Of a stretch of 64,000 nucleotides of DNA, positions 34,971 to 48,423 are shown one piece after another. How positions within the stretch are numbered: the first letter of the stretch is position 1; each line of letters opens with the position of its first letter. The stretch is from Chionis minor. Lineage: Eukaryota > Chordata > Aves > Charadriiformes > Chionididae. The notes under the pieces are model-generated. The model was not told the origin of the DNA, searched no databases, and saw only the letters and a list, made by a program, of their open reading frames with translations. The stretch lies in contig VZSF01010149.1 in assembly GCA_013398295.1 (NCBI GenBank), positions 255,472-319,471 on the forward strand. Reading direction: 5' to 3'. The position numbers were made by a program, and so were the translations under genes.

Positions 34971-37237
34971 CTCGACTTTGGCAAAGAAAGGGCTGAACTG
35001 TGTTTTGCAAACAAGCAATTCAGTGAACTTCATTCTTTTTCTCTGTTCATGAACCAACATTGGTTTGGTAAGAGATATTTGTTATTCAAGTACTTGTTGG
35101 ACAGCTTGGATCAACAATGGCTCATTCCAGAAACAGTTCATTTCAATTTCTTGCTGCTCATGGGGTGAGAACTGTCACCTAAATCAGATGGAGCTGATTC
35201 TAATCTTTGAGGGGATGAGTAAGCCTTTTAAAAATAGGAGAACAAAGGCTGATGAAGAACAAATATTCTTGTTCACATGTAAATACACGTCCACGTACAA
35301 AGAACAACCAATTCCCAAACTAGCATGCAAATAAAAATCTGTCCAGGCATACACAGAGTTACTGAGGACCTCACCAGACTCAGTCTGGCAAGGCCAGCTG
35401 GAGTAAAAAGTATCAAGGGTTGAAGGGATTGTTATAGCCACTCTAATTACACTTCTGTCCCAATGGCAATGGGATTTCAACCTCTAATTCCTGCACTGAC
35501 CCCACTAAACTGTGGCTGAATTAGAGCATCCTCCCTGCAAGGCCATTAAGGCTTTCAACGATGAAGCGTTCAGGGCACCCCTCACTAAAAAGCAGCAATG
35601 TTTAATCACTCAGTGTTGCTATTTGCTTACATTTTCCTGTTCAGAAATGTTCATCCTCAGGTTCCTACCTACCAGTTTGTGTTATTTCTTTTGCTGCTAG
35701 ATTAAAAATCAGTGCTGATATCTTTTTTTCATGGACTTTCATGCTCTTCATTTCCTCTTTCAGTACTTACAGTGACTGTCTCACAGTACTTGAGCAGCAC
35801 CTTTCTCTAAGCTTTAGATAGGTGAGGTGAGCTTCAGAAAAAAAATCAAATAAAGACTGAGCTTCCAATGAATTTCTTAGGGAGCATCCGTGTCCCTACA
35901 CTGTACAGTGGTGTGTGCAGAGTTTTCATACATCTTTTCAACTACGTAGGCACAGGCAGAAAAACAAGGGATTTTACAAAGCTCTGCCGCTTTAACTGCC
36001 TTATATAAACGGCCCTTCAGATCCTGCAACCTCATGTACTACTATGCATTGCTGCTCTGCTTCCACCACCCTCAGGACAGTCTCTTTGGCGTGAGTATCT
36101 GAACAGCGAGCCAAGCCAAACTGATTTCAGAACATTTTATGAAAATGTTAATATAGCTTTGTTACATTACAAAGCAGATGGGAAGTTTTTCCCATTTGAA
36201 TTTCGACATCGTGGTGTCGGTGCGTCAGTGCATATGGCCGCATGGGGCCCTATGGTGGTCCTCGTAAGACTGAATCGTCCAAGTGATGTTATTGCAAACA
36301 AGAGTTTCTACATGCCATCCCTGCAACTCTCAACTCATCACGGGCCAAACGAAGGAACGACGCAAAATACTAAAAGAAGAAACTAAAAGTGAGCTGGAAT
36401 CAATTTCACTGAAATAAATATTTTTGTACAATCAGCTGTACAAGCTAAACTGTTACTACATCATCCAGGAATGAAGATATACTTCTCCAAGTTGCAGATC
36501 TTTTCTGTGGATTTTTTTGAACCAATCATGACACTACATCTTCACCACACTTTCTCTTTGAAGGTAGGGTGTAACATAAAGAACTTATTCTATAGTTTGG
36601 ATCATATCGCTCCTGAGCGTTAGGCTAGTTCAAAAGCAGAAATCAAAGTTTCATAAATGGCTTATCAGATACAAGGACTAAATTTTATCTCCAGATAACC
36701 ACAGGATGCTATAAGTCCCCTTTGAATTCCATGGCACGTACCTCCCTTAAACTACAAGAAATACTAGAAATGAGCTGGCAACTGAAACCAGTGTCTACTC
36801 CTAAAGAGGACCTTTCAGCTGGTATTAATCAGGTTGTCCACACAGATACCAAAGGGCCACACCAGTTTCTAGCACCGGAGAATCTGCCCTGCACAGATTC
36901 AGAGCGCTCCTGCAGAGCTCTCACGCAGCACAGCAGTGGTGTGTAATACACAAAATCCAGAAAGCCATCTGGGAATTCCCCACTGTGCCCCTCAACCACC
37001 AGGGTTACCCTGTCTTGGCTTAATCTAGCCAACTGTGGTCTCCTCCTGCAGGGAGAGGACATCATCCTAAATACGTTAGTGACTCACCCCCAGCCATAAC
37101 CCACCATTGTTGAGAAAATTCGTTGTTTATGTCTGGGGAAGCTGAAAAAGTTTTGCCGAGTGCTTCCTTTGGTAACATCTTATACATTTTAATGTCACAG
37201 CCGCTGCCAAGCCACTGGCCCTAATGTCCCCATAATG

Positions 37238-37260
37238 ATGCGCAGCTAGCTAAGCGCATC
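37238..37260. other. Perfect short inverted repeat with NRF1-like core
   Basis: GATGCGC (37238-37244) and GCGCATC (37254-37260) are perfect inverted copies around a 9-nt AGCTAGCTA spacer. TGCGCA inside the left arm is half of an NRF1-type site. The CpGs survive in an otherwise CpG-poor neighbourhood. A paired binding site is possible. Confidence 0.35.
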
Positions 37261-38495
37261 CAGATCACAAGGGTGCCCTTGAACTTCCCGAAGGAGCCGC
37301 TGTCTCTCCTTGCAGGCATACAGGTACCCTGCAGTCCTTCCCTGCACGCCCCAACAACCGATCCATAGGCATTTAGCATTTGATAAACACATTCCAGCAA
37401 GTGGCAGGACCCAGCTCTTCTCAGGAGAAAACTCAGAAAAACCTAGAAGCTCTGGCAGTTGTAATTCTCAGGCACATTCTTCCTACACTTTTTTTTTTTT
37501 AAAAATATAACTGAAAATAATTAATGGCTTTGAGACAAAAAGGGGAAAAATTATATTTTCCTGGACATACACTATCACAGCCTCACAGGAGAATTAAATA
37601 AAATCTACCACATATTGCTGTAGAATGGAGAGCACCCGGTCCAACTCGTGGGGGAGGAAAATGCCACTGAGGTCTGCTCCTTTAGCGACTTGTTTGCACT
37701 TCAGTGTGGCCACCATAAGCCACCTTAATCATCTCCAAGTGAATCATCCTGTATAAGGCTCACAACGCAAAGAAAACATCGCTTTGTTTCTCAAATTGCC
37801 CACTACATCAGCATTGGGACTCTTTCTCTAGGTCAGGGCCCTGAGGGCACTAATATGCCTTACTGGCCCTGAGTAGGGTCCCTTCCCCACCCCTGCCCTC
37901 AGGCCCAGGAGCTCAGCCCAAGGCCATCAGTCCCCCCCTGAGCAAAGCCTGTGGGGTTCCAGCCGTCCTAACCAGAAAACAGCCCACATTCCTCCTCACG
38001 CCACTGCCCTGAGCATCAGAGCAAGTGTGACACTTGCAGCAGGCAGCTGGAAGAAGGTCATCAGAAGACCAGATGGCAACTCAGCTCATCCCACCTTCGC
38101 CAAGCGCTAGGTCTCAGGGAGGAGAAAATCACATACGGAGCTTTTAGACCAAGACATTTTCCACACAGGTAGAAAAACAGTTCTAGAAAACTTACTCCTT
38201 AAAACAACTAACACAGATTGGTTTGGAGGACATAACTCCCAGGACTGCCTTCTACCACTACTCCAACCTCCCCCAGCAAACTCTCTGCTCATGGAAAATC
38301 ATACATGAGAAACTGCTTCTCGCAACAATCTCTCTTTGATAACTTCAGAAAGGCAAGCGAAATGACAGCAAAATAAGCACTGACAGCGTTTCCCAGCCTT
38401 GCACATGCACCATTCACAATTTGCTTTGACATTAGGCTCGAGTTTCTCAGAAGTAATCATCGATGTTTCAGGTTTCTATTTTTCGTTTCCCAGTT

Positions 38496-38600
38496 TGGGG
38501 CCTGACTTTCAAAGAACAAAGGACTTCCTGAAAATCAGTTCCTGACATTATCGGCTAGTTGTTAATTAGGGATGCAGGTGCCTACATGAGGCATCTAATT
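38496..38600. repeat. Ancient palindromic amniote repeat, remnant
   Basis: GGGGCCTGACTTTCAAAG is mirrored by CCTGAAAATCAGTTCC (CTGACTTTCA against CTGATTTTCA, 9 of 10). Next, TTAGGGATGC is mirrored by GCATCTAA. It corresponds to the GGCCTGATTTTCAGA / TTAGGCACCTAA repeat types of amniotes. Two palindromic units may be adjacent. Confidence 0.5.
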
Positions 38601-39735
38601 TTTGCTTACACAGTCTGAGCTAGCGACTTCCTCCTTGCTAATCAGCTGCATAACATGTTAATCACCCAGTAGTTAAAAGTAGTTTCCAAAATGAAAATAA
38701 AACTTAGGAAATTATTTTCTGGCAAGTGCAATGAAAGTATGCCTGCTACTGATGCGGACAAGGTTTATTTTATTCTTTTGGTGGGCAAGATGACTTCTGA
38801 AAGAGCAACTCCTATTAAAATTGCACTGGCATTTAAGTGACATTTTGGCAAAACACCATGGAAACATTTGGTCACATCCTCTCGATCCTTAATTTCTTCC
38901 TTAAATGTGCTTTTTAATATGTCACAGTTGTTAAATTTGTAACAATAATTCCCTTGAGACTAAACAACAGTGCTTGGTATGTGAAAAATGAACAATACAT
39001 TTACATCAGTAAACCAAGAGGAAATTTTAAATAAACGTATAATTGAGTACAAATAGTCTGAATGTTACTTTTATGAAATTTGACCATTCCATAGACTGAT
39101 TTTAGCAGCAGGATGTCCTAAATAAACTCAACTAAAACAGATGCTGTCATACTCCTTTTCAGTTGTGACATAACTATCCAGATTCGCTTCTTCTGGTGGC
39201 TTTATTGCTGTTAGTCAAACATCACTGAAAGGCAACAAAACACTTAAATTAATTTTAATACTTTCATTTTTTAAAATGACGAGCCAAATCCTAGAAATAA
39301 GTCTCGCAACGTATTGGCACTTTCAACTGTTTCTGATGGGAGGGAAGAGGAGTTGAGATTTGTATACAAGAAGACTCATATAAATTCCTGCTAAATCTAG
39401 TATGGAATTTGACTGCACAAACACTGGGTAAATCAATGCCTTAGGAGCGAGGGGCTGGTCTGGGTAGGGAGAGCACAAAGCTGGTGTGTTCCCTGGTCTC
39501 ACTGCCTTTATGTGCTCTGCAATCCCAGCTTCTGCTCTTGCTGCCCTAACTTTGCTTGAGTATGACTAACATTGCATGATATAAATCTTTAGGACAAGTA
39601 ATTAACAACTTACTTTATTTGTTGTGCAAAGCATTGAGGACGTTTCTAGGTCCTGTGTAAATGCTAAAACTACTATTAACCTGTGTATTTCCTAGCCAAT
39701 ATAAACAGCTTTCAGTATGTCCGCGTGTCCCACCA

Positions 39736-39830
39736 GGGCTCAGGGCTGTGGTCCTACTCATTTTAATGGGATTTCTTCTCTGGTAACAGAGCACTCACTG
39801 TGTGCTACGGTGGCAGCAGGACCGTTCAGA
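39736..39830. repeat. Ancient palindromic amniote repeat, remnant
   Basis: CTGTGGTCCTACTCATTTTA then ATGGGATTT, and on the right GGCAGCAGGACCGTTC. GTGGTCCTACT and the reverse complement of the right arm (ACGGTCCTGCT) match at 8 of 11 positions. The ACTC..TTAATGGGA centre resembles CTCCCATTGACTTCAATGGGA. Confidence 0.4.
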
Positions 39831-41863
39831 ATAGGAACCGATCCATTTGCTTTCTCCTTTAAAAATAAAATCAACCCATTTTGGATTCTGGTTTCTAGGG
39901 CAGAAATCCCATAGTGCTTTTAGCCTTGAGCATTTCCTCAGACGTCCTTTTGGCTGCAGTACGAGTGCAAACAGCAGCACAATTTAACAGACGCATCAGT
40001 GCGCTGGGATTCAGAAGTCCATTGCCACCTGCTTTACCTCTCAGGGCTCTCGCTCCTCTCCCACCCCGGCTCTGCCTCGCCGATTGGAACCGTAGGCTCC
40101 TTAATGCAAATACCATCCTCCTGTAACGGTGTTGATTGCCCAGCACCGGAGCCGTGACCTCTTTTGGGACTATCAAACGTTTGTATTATAGAAAATGAGA
40201 ACACAGAGACAGTGCTTCCCTCTTGGCTTTACTCATAAACACGGGTAATTCAGCCATGATGTATCAGCCCTGTGCTCTCCACCTTTGTTCCCTCTAATTA
40301 CTTAATCTGCTAAAGTTGTTCCCTTTTCAACGGTGCAAACCTTCCCTGTCTCCTTAGCCCATTGCTCTGTATTACTCACCGAGACTACGTTCAGAGGATG
40401 TTAGTACAGTTGCAAATTCAATCATTCCATGCTTAGAAAATGCGCAGGTCAAGACTGCCCGTGCCTTAAGTCCTTGGAGTGCAGGCAATGATGTAGTCGC
40501 CTTTTTTCTAGGCTGAACCCATTATTTTCCTTCATTAGCCTTAGGCACGCTCTAGTCTGGATAGCAGAGGTGGAGAAGAATTCAGATATGGTGGGATGGT
40601 GTGCCCCTGACTCCAGATCTCATTCCAGCCTGGAGACAAATGGACATGGATCTCTCCACTGTTATCCTAAAGTCTGACGCCTTTCAAACTGATCTTGTTT
40701 GAGAACCACCTGAAGCTTTTGTCCCAGCAGTGGTCTCCTCTCAGAGACAACTCACTTGAGTTCCCAGTTTCACACCCAGTCTCACTCCTCCCCCTTACAA
40801 TGCTTTGTCTCCTTTTGCCTGGCCACCTAGACCTCGCGCTCTCTCCTATTTACGTACCTCCTCCGCACACATTGCTTCTCTGTCCCTGCTTCCTCCTCCC
40901 CTCCTGTATCACAGACCACTCTCTCTGTCCCCATGCGATTCCCTGTCTCCAGCTCTTTGTGTCCTTTCCCAGCCAACTGACTCTATCACATTACTCGTGC
41001 CCGCTCTCAGTTTCCCTTGGCTTATCACCATCTCTCTGCAAGTCCTGCTCAGTTTCCTCATGCTGCTTCTTCAGACATAACCTTGGAAGGCTCCTTGCTC
41101 CCATCTTCCCCTTCCTCCATGCTTGCAGAAGTCCTTGTCCCCTCTGAATTTAAGCCACAGATTCCACCTCTGCATTTTCTGGCATTTGATGACCCAGGAA
41201 AGAAGAGCACTGGGGGAACAAGCTCTAAAGCCAACCCACGTGTCCTTCCCAGAGCAGCCACCTCCACAGTGATGTTGAGAGCCCTTCCAGCACCGTGTGG
41301 GGAGGCTGTCTCAGCTGCCTGGGCTGCAGTTACGTTTCGGGCAGACAAACCCCTTAAGGAGTTCAGCTAAACCTCCACTGAGCACATACAAACTGAGATT
41401 TTTTTTAGTCTTGTGATTTGCCAAGGTGCAGGGAGATTTTTATTGGTATAGCAAAAATATAACGTCCCTGGAAGCAGCAGGACAAATACGCTGTGAAGAA
41501 ATGATGTAAGAAAAGCTTTTTCCGTGCCATTCTTCTGAATGAAATTCCTGCACTCAGTCACCAAAAGAGTACCTGCTGCTTCTGGGCAGATATTTTTAAG
41601 GCACTTGATTCATTAATTGCACTTCACCTGATAAGTTTCTGGGCCAGTACCAAAAATAACTGTATTCTCCACTCAGACATATTTTGAATGGTGTCATATG
41701 ATGATGGGGGGAAGGGAGAACACGCAATCATGTAACCTTCAAAGCTCACAGTCCTCATTTGCCCAGACTAAATGTCAAAATCTTTCTAGCTGAACCTGGC
41801 AAAGTTATCAAGAGAGTTTCATACTGGAACTCCTACAGGAACAAACCCACTTAACATTTGCCC

Positions 41864-41882
41864 GCACCACCTCTGCTGGCTA
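41864..41882 (-). promoter_or_regulatory. Candidate CTCF-type site
   Basis: GCACCACCTCTGCTGGC on + matches the reversed CTCF core CCMYCTRSTGG at 10 of 11 positions. Motif evidence only. Confidence 0.25.
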
Positions 41883-43069
41883 CGTATATCATGAACGTGC
41901 CTTTGATCTATTTCTGTAAATGCGATAAAAGGCAGTATGTCCTCAACGAAAGCAACATTTTTCACGACTGGATGGATTTCCAATATTCCAGAAACACACA
42001 GCACCTAATAGCCTTAATCGCGTTGCTCCTCGCTTCCGGGGACAATGAGACAGCAGCACCTTTCCTCTCTACCTGTCCTCAGGACTCTGGATCACATCTC
42101 TAAATAACAAAGCATCAAAAGAAATCCAGCTGCAACAGCCCAGTCCAACAGCTATGCAGGTAGCAAATTCCCCCAGGAGTCAGTCAGACAATGCTACTGC
42201 TCATTAGGGCTGGGTGGGACAGCAGAACTGGGAATAGACATTTCCCTTCATTCATCAAACTGGAACAAGACTGAGAGTTCAGAAAAAAAACCAGGCACTT
42301 GGCCGAGTCAATGACTGGGGACAAATCAGGAGAAAGAGAGACTTTGATCATTAAAACTGCAAAGAATGAAGGTTAAAAAGAAGTTGTTACATAAAGGGGA
42401 TTCTTCAGTTACGGGAACGTTTGATCCGATTCGCAGCTAAGGATGTGCACCCATTTTAAACGGAAAATCCTTTAGCTTTGGTATGAATTTATCTAGCCTG
42501 CCAGACAAATTGCTCATATCAAACTGTCATTTGGATGTTCAGCCATTGAAAACACAGTTAAAGCATGTCCCTTAATTAGAAATCCCGTGGAAATGAAAAC
42601 AATCCTCTCTGGCATCTAGTTACCCTGGATGGTAAGTTGGACTTATCATCTGGCACGGCCCCCTTCCTGTTTGCGTGGGTGGACCGAGGCAGACAAGGAA
42701 TTCTGCTCCCCTTCCAACAGCCCTCGGAGACAAGCAACCTCCCATGCCAAGGTTTCGTCTCCCGCAAACGTCTCGCTGCAAATAGGTCTGGTAGACGCAA
42801 TGAGCTGCTGGGATTAGAGGTGAATGGAATAGGCGTCTTCTGCCCAGTAGGGACCAAGAGAGGCTTAGCACAACATTTTAATGGATAAATGTATTTAAAA
42901 TCTGTTTCATTTCACTAGATAGGAGTCTCTTTGATCAGGCTGCAGGCATTCTCTAGGAAAATGTCTTGAGTCCTTTGCTAGTAAAAACAATACAACTCAG
43001 TAGTTACCTTCTGCTGCTGGAAAGACTAGGTAATTTGGCGGTATCAGTCCTTCCAAATCTATCCATTTT

Positions 43070-43330
43070 ACTGCTGGTCTTGTCTTGTTAAACACTTTGT
43101 TCAAAGCCCCACGCCCCAGCGGCTTGTTATTATATAAGAATTTCAGCCTCATTAAAAAATTAAAACAGGTCTCAAATCCTCACAGTTGCGAAGAAAATCT
43201 TAAAAGATTAATCCAAAGGTTAAAAAGCAAAAGGCGTATTTTAGCAGTGAGGACAGTTAATCATTGGAACAACTAAGTTTGGGATATGTTAAGTTCTTTC
43301 TCATTTTAAGTCTTTAAGTCAAGATGGCAT
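43070..43330 (+). mobile_element. Old CR1-clade LINE, 3' ORF2 end
   Basis: The only copy on the + strand. The words GTTAATCATTGGAACAACT and TTTAAGTCTTTAAGTCAAG agree with the old amniote CR1 3' region (GGTGATTAACCATTGGAACA ... GAAGTCTTTAAATCAAGATT). The translation KSKRRILAVRTVNHWNN corresponds to the RVVNHWN segment near the ORF2 C-terminus. It is strongly diverged, with no 3' terminal repeats visible, and the upstream limit is uncertain. Confidence 0.6.
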
Positions 43331-46300
43331 AACACATCCTCCTGTAGGCTGCAGACAGGCTGACACGCGAGCTTTTGAACTCTGCCCAAGAATCACCCAG
43401 TGAAATTCTCTGGCTCATATTTTGCTGATCAGATTAGAGAAGCACAACCACTCCCAGGGACCTCAGACTATCAACTCGTGGGAAGAGAACCCAAAGTGCT
43501 CTGGTTTTGCACTCGTGGTGACAAATTTGCAAGCTTCGAATGTTATACACTGGCAATGTGGATACACCGCATTCAGTTTCTTAGAAAACTTGCTTTGTTT
43601 ACGGCCCTTTTTTACAGGACATTTCACACTTTATAGGAAATAGCTCCTCAGTTGTCAGCCAACGTAGCCAGTTGACTTGAGATGAACTATGGCAGGATTT
43701 TACCAAAAGTAGATCCAGCATTTCTCCTCTCCTTCCAGAAAAGCTCCTGAAGTGGTTACCAGATCCAAGCATATTTGCAAGAAAGCCTCATCCCTCAGAT
43801 TTCCCAGCTTTTGCAGAGGTTACAGACCAGCTCCACAGAGACTTGGTAGGAATTTCCTCTTATCCCACAAACGGACCTGAGGAGGCTGAAGAAGTGACAT
43901 AATCTTGTCTCACATAATCTGGACTCCACACAGGCGGGTTCAGAGGTGTGAAGACAGAAGCAGAAGGAGAGGAATTTGCCCTGTGCCAGTCTTTCTCTGG
44001 GAAAGCTACTTCTGCTGTGGGACTAGTATAAAAGATTTGGTGTGGTTCTCTTCCTTTTCCATCACTTTCCCCACCAAGAAGTTCCCCATTGCTTGGCTAA
44101 GCTTCCCAGGACAGAGGCTGTGGAGAGGAGATTGACTGCAAGAAGCAATAAACATAAAAGTAGGGTGTTAAATAAGGCATTGCTGTAGAGTAATAGGAAG
44201 GGTGGAAAGGAATGGGCTCATGCATATTACAGTCCTATAAAAGAGAAAGAATTCTTAAATAAGTACTAAAGAGGGCTGAGTTACAGCATGAGAAAACTAG
44301 TTTAATCACCTATTGTGCAGCTGTAGCTAATTTTGTACAGATTTTACAGACATCCCAGCTATCATGCAATGCTCTGTACAATCACTGTGGGTGACACTCC
44401 AGTTTTATCACAGGTGCTGGTAATGATGCCGTTACTTGGGCAAATCTTCCATCAATCTCAGTTAGATGTTTCCTTAAGTAGGACCTGAGGCCAGATAACA
44501 CCTGATGAATATACATGGCAGGAGGACGAAGCTGCTTCCTGACTGCATAGAAGAGGAACACATGGTATGTGGGGATACATAAATACACACACATGCTTTC
44601 CACCCAGGCAACCTCTGTCGGATTAGCTCCAACCGTCTTTGTAACAAACCTTTAAAGTCCCTCTGGTGAGGGGTGTCTCCTTGGGAAAGTCATTTAATAG
44701 CCTAAAATTCATGAGAGTCCCAGTCCTTGTTTGGGAAGATAAACTACTTTCTACAGACTGGGTTTGAAAATATCCTACTAACAACTGATTCATCCCACTG
44801 TACATCCAAGTCATGTCTGGGTGATCAGAAGACTGATGGCTTATGACGACCACCTGAAAATCTAACAAACAGGTCACTGGATGGCCAAATAAGCAATTAG
44901 CAGCCAAATTAGATGATTAGTTATCAATCAGCTCAGCTGCTGGTGTCCATCAGATGCCTAAAAGAGCAGCAGCAAGCTAACAGGTAAATTATCCTTAACC
45001 TCTTAGCACTTTGCTAAATCATGGATACTCAAATGCCCTCAGTAAGTTGTTTTTTAAATTCTAAACAAGCCCAATCTTTTTTGACAGTGCTTCAAATCTC
45101 CAGGAGTCATGTGAAGTGTGCATTAAAGCATTTCACTGTGGACTCTGAGAGGAACACCCCCAGCACGTGCAGAAATGAAGAAAAAAAAAAGGGAGAAAAG
45201 TCATATTCAGTGTAACTTAGTGAAAAGCCTATTTTTCATTTGCCAGACAGCTCACCCCCTTAGAAATAAAACTGCAAATAACCCACATCCCCAGGCCACC
45301 TGTAGTAGGCTCATCAGCATGGGGTGTTACACAGGAGTGGGAGGAATATTCAGAGCTTCCAGCATGGCAAACACACACAGATCCTCTTGGGACAACATGG
45401 ATTCCCTCTATCTCCAGCCTGAAGGGAGAGGAGGGACTGGATTAGACCTTCTCCTGGGGCTGCAGAGACCAAAGTCTAGGAGGGGGATAACCTAACGCTC
45501 TGGCTCAGGCAGCCTTAGCTTGTCCCCAGAACCTGAAAAGAAGGAGCAGCAGCAAACAAGGGATGAGGTAATTTGCACCCTACCCAGTGAATCCACATTT
45601 ATCTACCCTTCACATTACCCCCACCTGGAGATAACCCACACCACTAAACCACATGCTGTGCTGTTAAAAATCCCTCTGTTCCTGCTTAGTTTGGTACCCA
45701 ACATCTAGATTCCTTCCATTACACGGCTACTGCAACGCAGCCGCTGTGTTCTGTCGCTGAGCCCCGTGAAATAAAGAGCAATGAGGCCCTGGTCGAGGTG
45801 TGCACTGTGGTAACTCCTGCAGCTTCCACTGGCTTTAGTGCCTTGTGAGAGCAGCAGCACGTCGGGGGATTACAGCACCTGCCATCCCCAGATCTCAGCG
45901 TGCGCTACCAAAGGAAGGCCAGCCCTGTCCCCAGGGTACCGGTGGGAAATTGCAAGAGGAATCACTGATGTCACCGCTTCTGATGTGGGAATCTGTCGTA
46001 AACACACGCCCTTACAAAATGCAAAGTCCTCCAGAAGAAGAAAGGAAATTCTGCTATTTGGGAAAAAATGTCAGATGACTTAGGATACAATAGTTTACTT
46101 TCCTCATGGCCATAGAAAAAACAGTTCCTGGCTTGACTGGAATTATCCATATGTGTTGATGCATGTGTTAAGCTTAAATCACTGGTTGGTGGAGCCTTCT
46201 CCGGTGACCTGGAGTAACAGTGGAAGCCATCTCGCCTCTTCCTTTGATTTTCATTGGCGTTCTTCTATGGCTTGCTCTAATTGCTTCAAACATAGAGCCA

Positions 46301-47765
46301 GGCTTTCACTAACCGGCGGACATATCGTTATAGCTACTTCTTTCCAGCAGTTTCCTAAGTATTAGGAAGAAAACAGCTAAGATTCAGAAGTAGTGGTAGT
46401 TGCTATTTTTGTGTACTATAGGCCCAGGGCTCCTCGTTACTGATGCCTGTTGTTTATGTGACCTTTGAACTGCTGAGCAAGGATTTGTCAAATGAATGGT
46501 ATTTCAGCCCCTGTGTGTTTGAAGTGCCACCACAATTCCGACAGTTGTGCAGCAGATGGATTCAGTGACGCAGCAATGTGCTGCAACCACTGAAAAAATT
46601 AAAATATTGACTTTATTTTACATGAAAATGAGAAAAATTCACTCTGTAAATAATGAAATGCAAGCTTTCACAGCTATTTTGATGCAATTCTGAAGATATG
46701 TGTTTCATGACTCCAGACCTTGTCTGTGTTCCTTGGTAGGAAGCTCTTCTTACCAGACTTTTGATGTCACATTTTATGTTCTTCTTCCACCATTCCAAGG
46801 TGATCCCCTTCACCACTTGTGGTGAGGTTCCCAAATGTGTATGAATGATGGAGGATCACAAGTCTGTCAACGTAACACGTATTTCTCATCTGATAGGAAT
46901 TTTTGACAATGCCAATCTGTGTACCTAATGTTTACTCACTCTTCCAATTGCTGCTTCCTCTCCCATTCTCTCCCCATGACTACATGTGATACGTTTTATC
47001 TAAGAACTACAGTAGTCACAGCCTCTGAGGTTAGTCATTTGCTGTTCTTTCAAAAAATCTTCTTCAGCCTGCTCAATGTCAGAGTAGAAAAGTAGTAAGG
47101 TAAGATTTGCTTGGCTTTAGCAATCTTCCGGTCTTTGGAAGTTACCCCGGTGTTGACAGGACAGCCTATCACAGGGCTTCAAACACGGAGAGGAAGCACT
47201 TGTACAATTTTGTAAGTACAATTTGGCCAAAGAAGCAAAAATACCTAGTGAGCACTTAAAAACAAGACTCATGAGACCAGCTTATTCCCCCGTGTCTTTG
47301 GGAAGCACAGAGGCATAAGGCTCCTCAATTTTATCATTGCCATTCTACTGAGGAATTCACATAAGCACATATTAACAGATTAAAGTCAATCACAACAATC
47401 ATGGGATATCGCCTTAGTAATTAGAGCGATTTCCTTAAAAGGAAATTAATTTTGTTATCTTAACAACAAAAGAGTTAAAAAATTTTAAATAAAGTCAACT
47501 TTCGTGTATCCAGTGAGCATGTTACAAAAAAAATCACAGACCTTCTTAGTCCACTGGAAAAATGATCCAGATAAAATGTATTCACATTCCCAAAATATGA
47601 AAACAGCAATAGCATCATAACTAAACCTTCCGGCTCCCAGGTTCAGTGTCTTGAAATTCTCACCTACCTACTTGTGTTATTGTTGCACGTAGAATTTCCC
47701 ATCAAATTTCTCATTAGAAGTCACTCTCGTCACAATACCAATACAAAGCAAATCAAACAGCATCT
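43331..47765. other. Non-coding unique sequence
   Basis: No gene supported. Balanced to AT-rich, with short chance frames below about 107 codons. A possible palindromic-repeat trace at 46190-46290 (GGAGTAACAG ... TTTTCATTGGCG) is too weak to call separately. The stretch 46570-47760 is AT-rich and featureless to my eye. Confidence 0.5.
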
Positions 47766-47867
47766 AGGATCTAGCATAACGGTCTCTATATATCTCTCCA
47801 GGATCTAGTGTAACGGTCTCTATATATCTCTCTAGGATCTAGCGTAACGGTCTCTATACATCTCTTT
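47766..47867. repeat. 34-bp tandem repeat, three copies
   Basis: Units at 47766-47799, 47800-47833 and 47834-47867 start AGGATCTAG and contain TAACGGTCTCTATAYATCTC. They differ at only a few positions (GCATAAC, GTGTAAC and GCGTAAC variants). There are no spacers and the units are head-to-tail, so this is a minisatellite seed, not an array of another kind. CTCTATATATCTCTC gives each unit a TATA-like stretch. Confidence 0.95.
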
Positions 47868-48423
47868 GGCCTATGGATCCATAGCAAGGGCTCGCAAGTG
47901 TCAAAGATGAGAGCTCCTGCCCCCCTGCCATCCCTCTGACTTACACACATGACCTACAGGAATATTCCAGTGAGCAGCCCAGAAGCCATATAGTTTTATT
48001 TGTTCAATATTACACATGCAAAATCGTAAGCACCCCTCTTCTTCCCTTCTCACTCCTAACTGCAGTTCGTAGGATGAACGCTGACAGGACTGCAACAGAC
48101 ATGAGCCCACGCATAAATGCTTTGCTGAATCAGGATGGGCAGCACCCTCAGACAAGCTCTGACACCTCTATGACAATCTAACAGTGGGAGACGGGAAGAA
48201 GCCTGCAGGTCTAAGAAAAAGCTGTCATCTTTCCTTTTTCAAGTCAGAAGCCAACAATAAAAAAGGCAGCGAGAAGGAAAACACTGCTACACCTGGACAC
48301 GGCACTCGGCAAATAGCCAGAGACACCTACCTAGAGACAGAACAGAGGAGAAGTGATGTGATCTACCCGGGGACATGGAGCACTTTGCTCACAGCCCTGC
48401 ATATCCCTGTACCACCATCCTAT
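47868..48423. other. Short unique spacer
   Basis: About 550 bp between the minisatellite and a CR1 copy. Balanced composition, no gene or repeat recognised; frames are under 85 codons. Confidence 0.5.

Larger units (their letters stand above)
34486..43069. other. Non-coding unique sequence
   Basis: About 8.6 kb without a supported gene. It contains ancient palindromic repeats at 34866-34970, 38496-38600 and 39736-39830, and an inverted repeat at 37238-37260. A small CpG-rich spot at 40010-40110 includes GCCGATTGGAACCG (an inverted CCAAT core). A pyrimidine-rich stretch runs at 40720-41120 (long CT-rich frames on +), and a CTCF-like site lies at 41864-41882. The rest, especially 38640-39420, is AT-rich and quiet. 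Confidence 0.5.

Noticed and set aside
40720..41120. Long CT-rich frames suggesting a membrane protein
   Set aside because: A pyrimidine-rich strand yields Leu/Ser/Pro-rich translations in every frame; two + frames are open together, the signature of composition rather than coding.
47766..47867. Possible CRISPR-like array
   Set aside because: Units are directly adjacent with no spacers, and the genome is eukaryotic.
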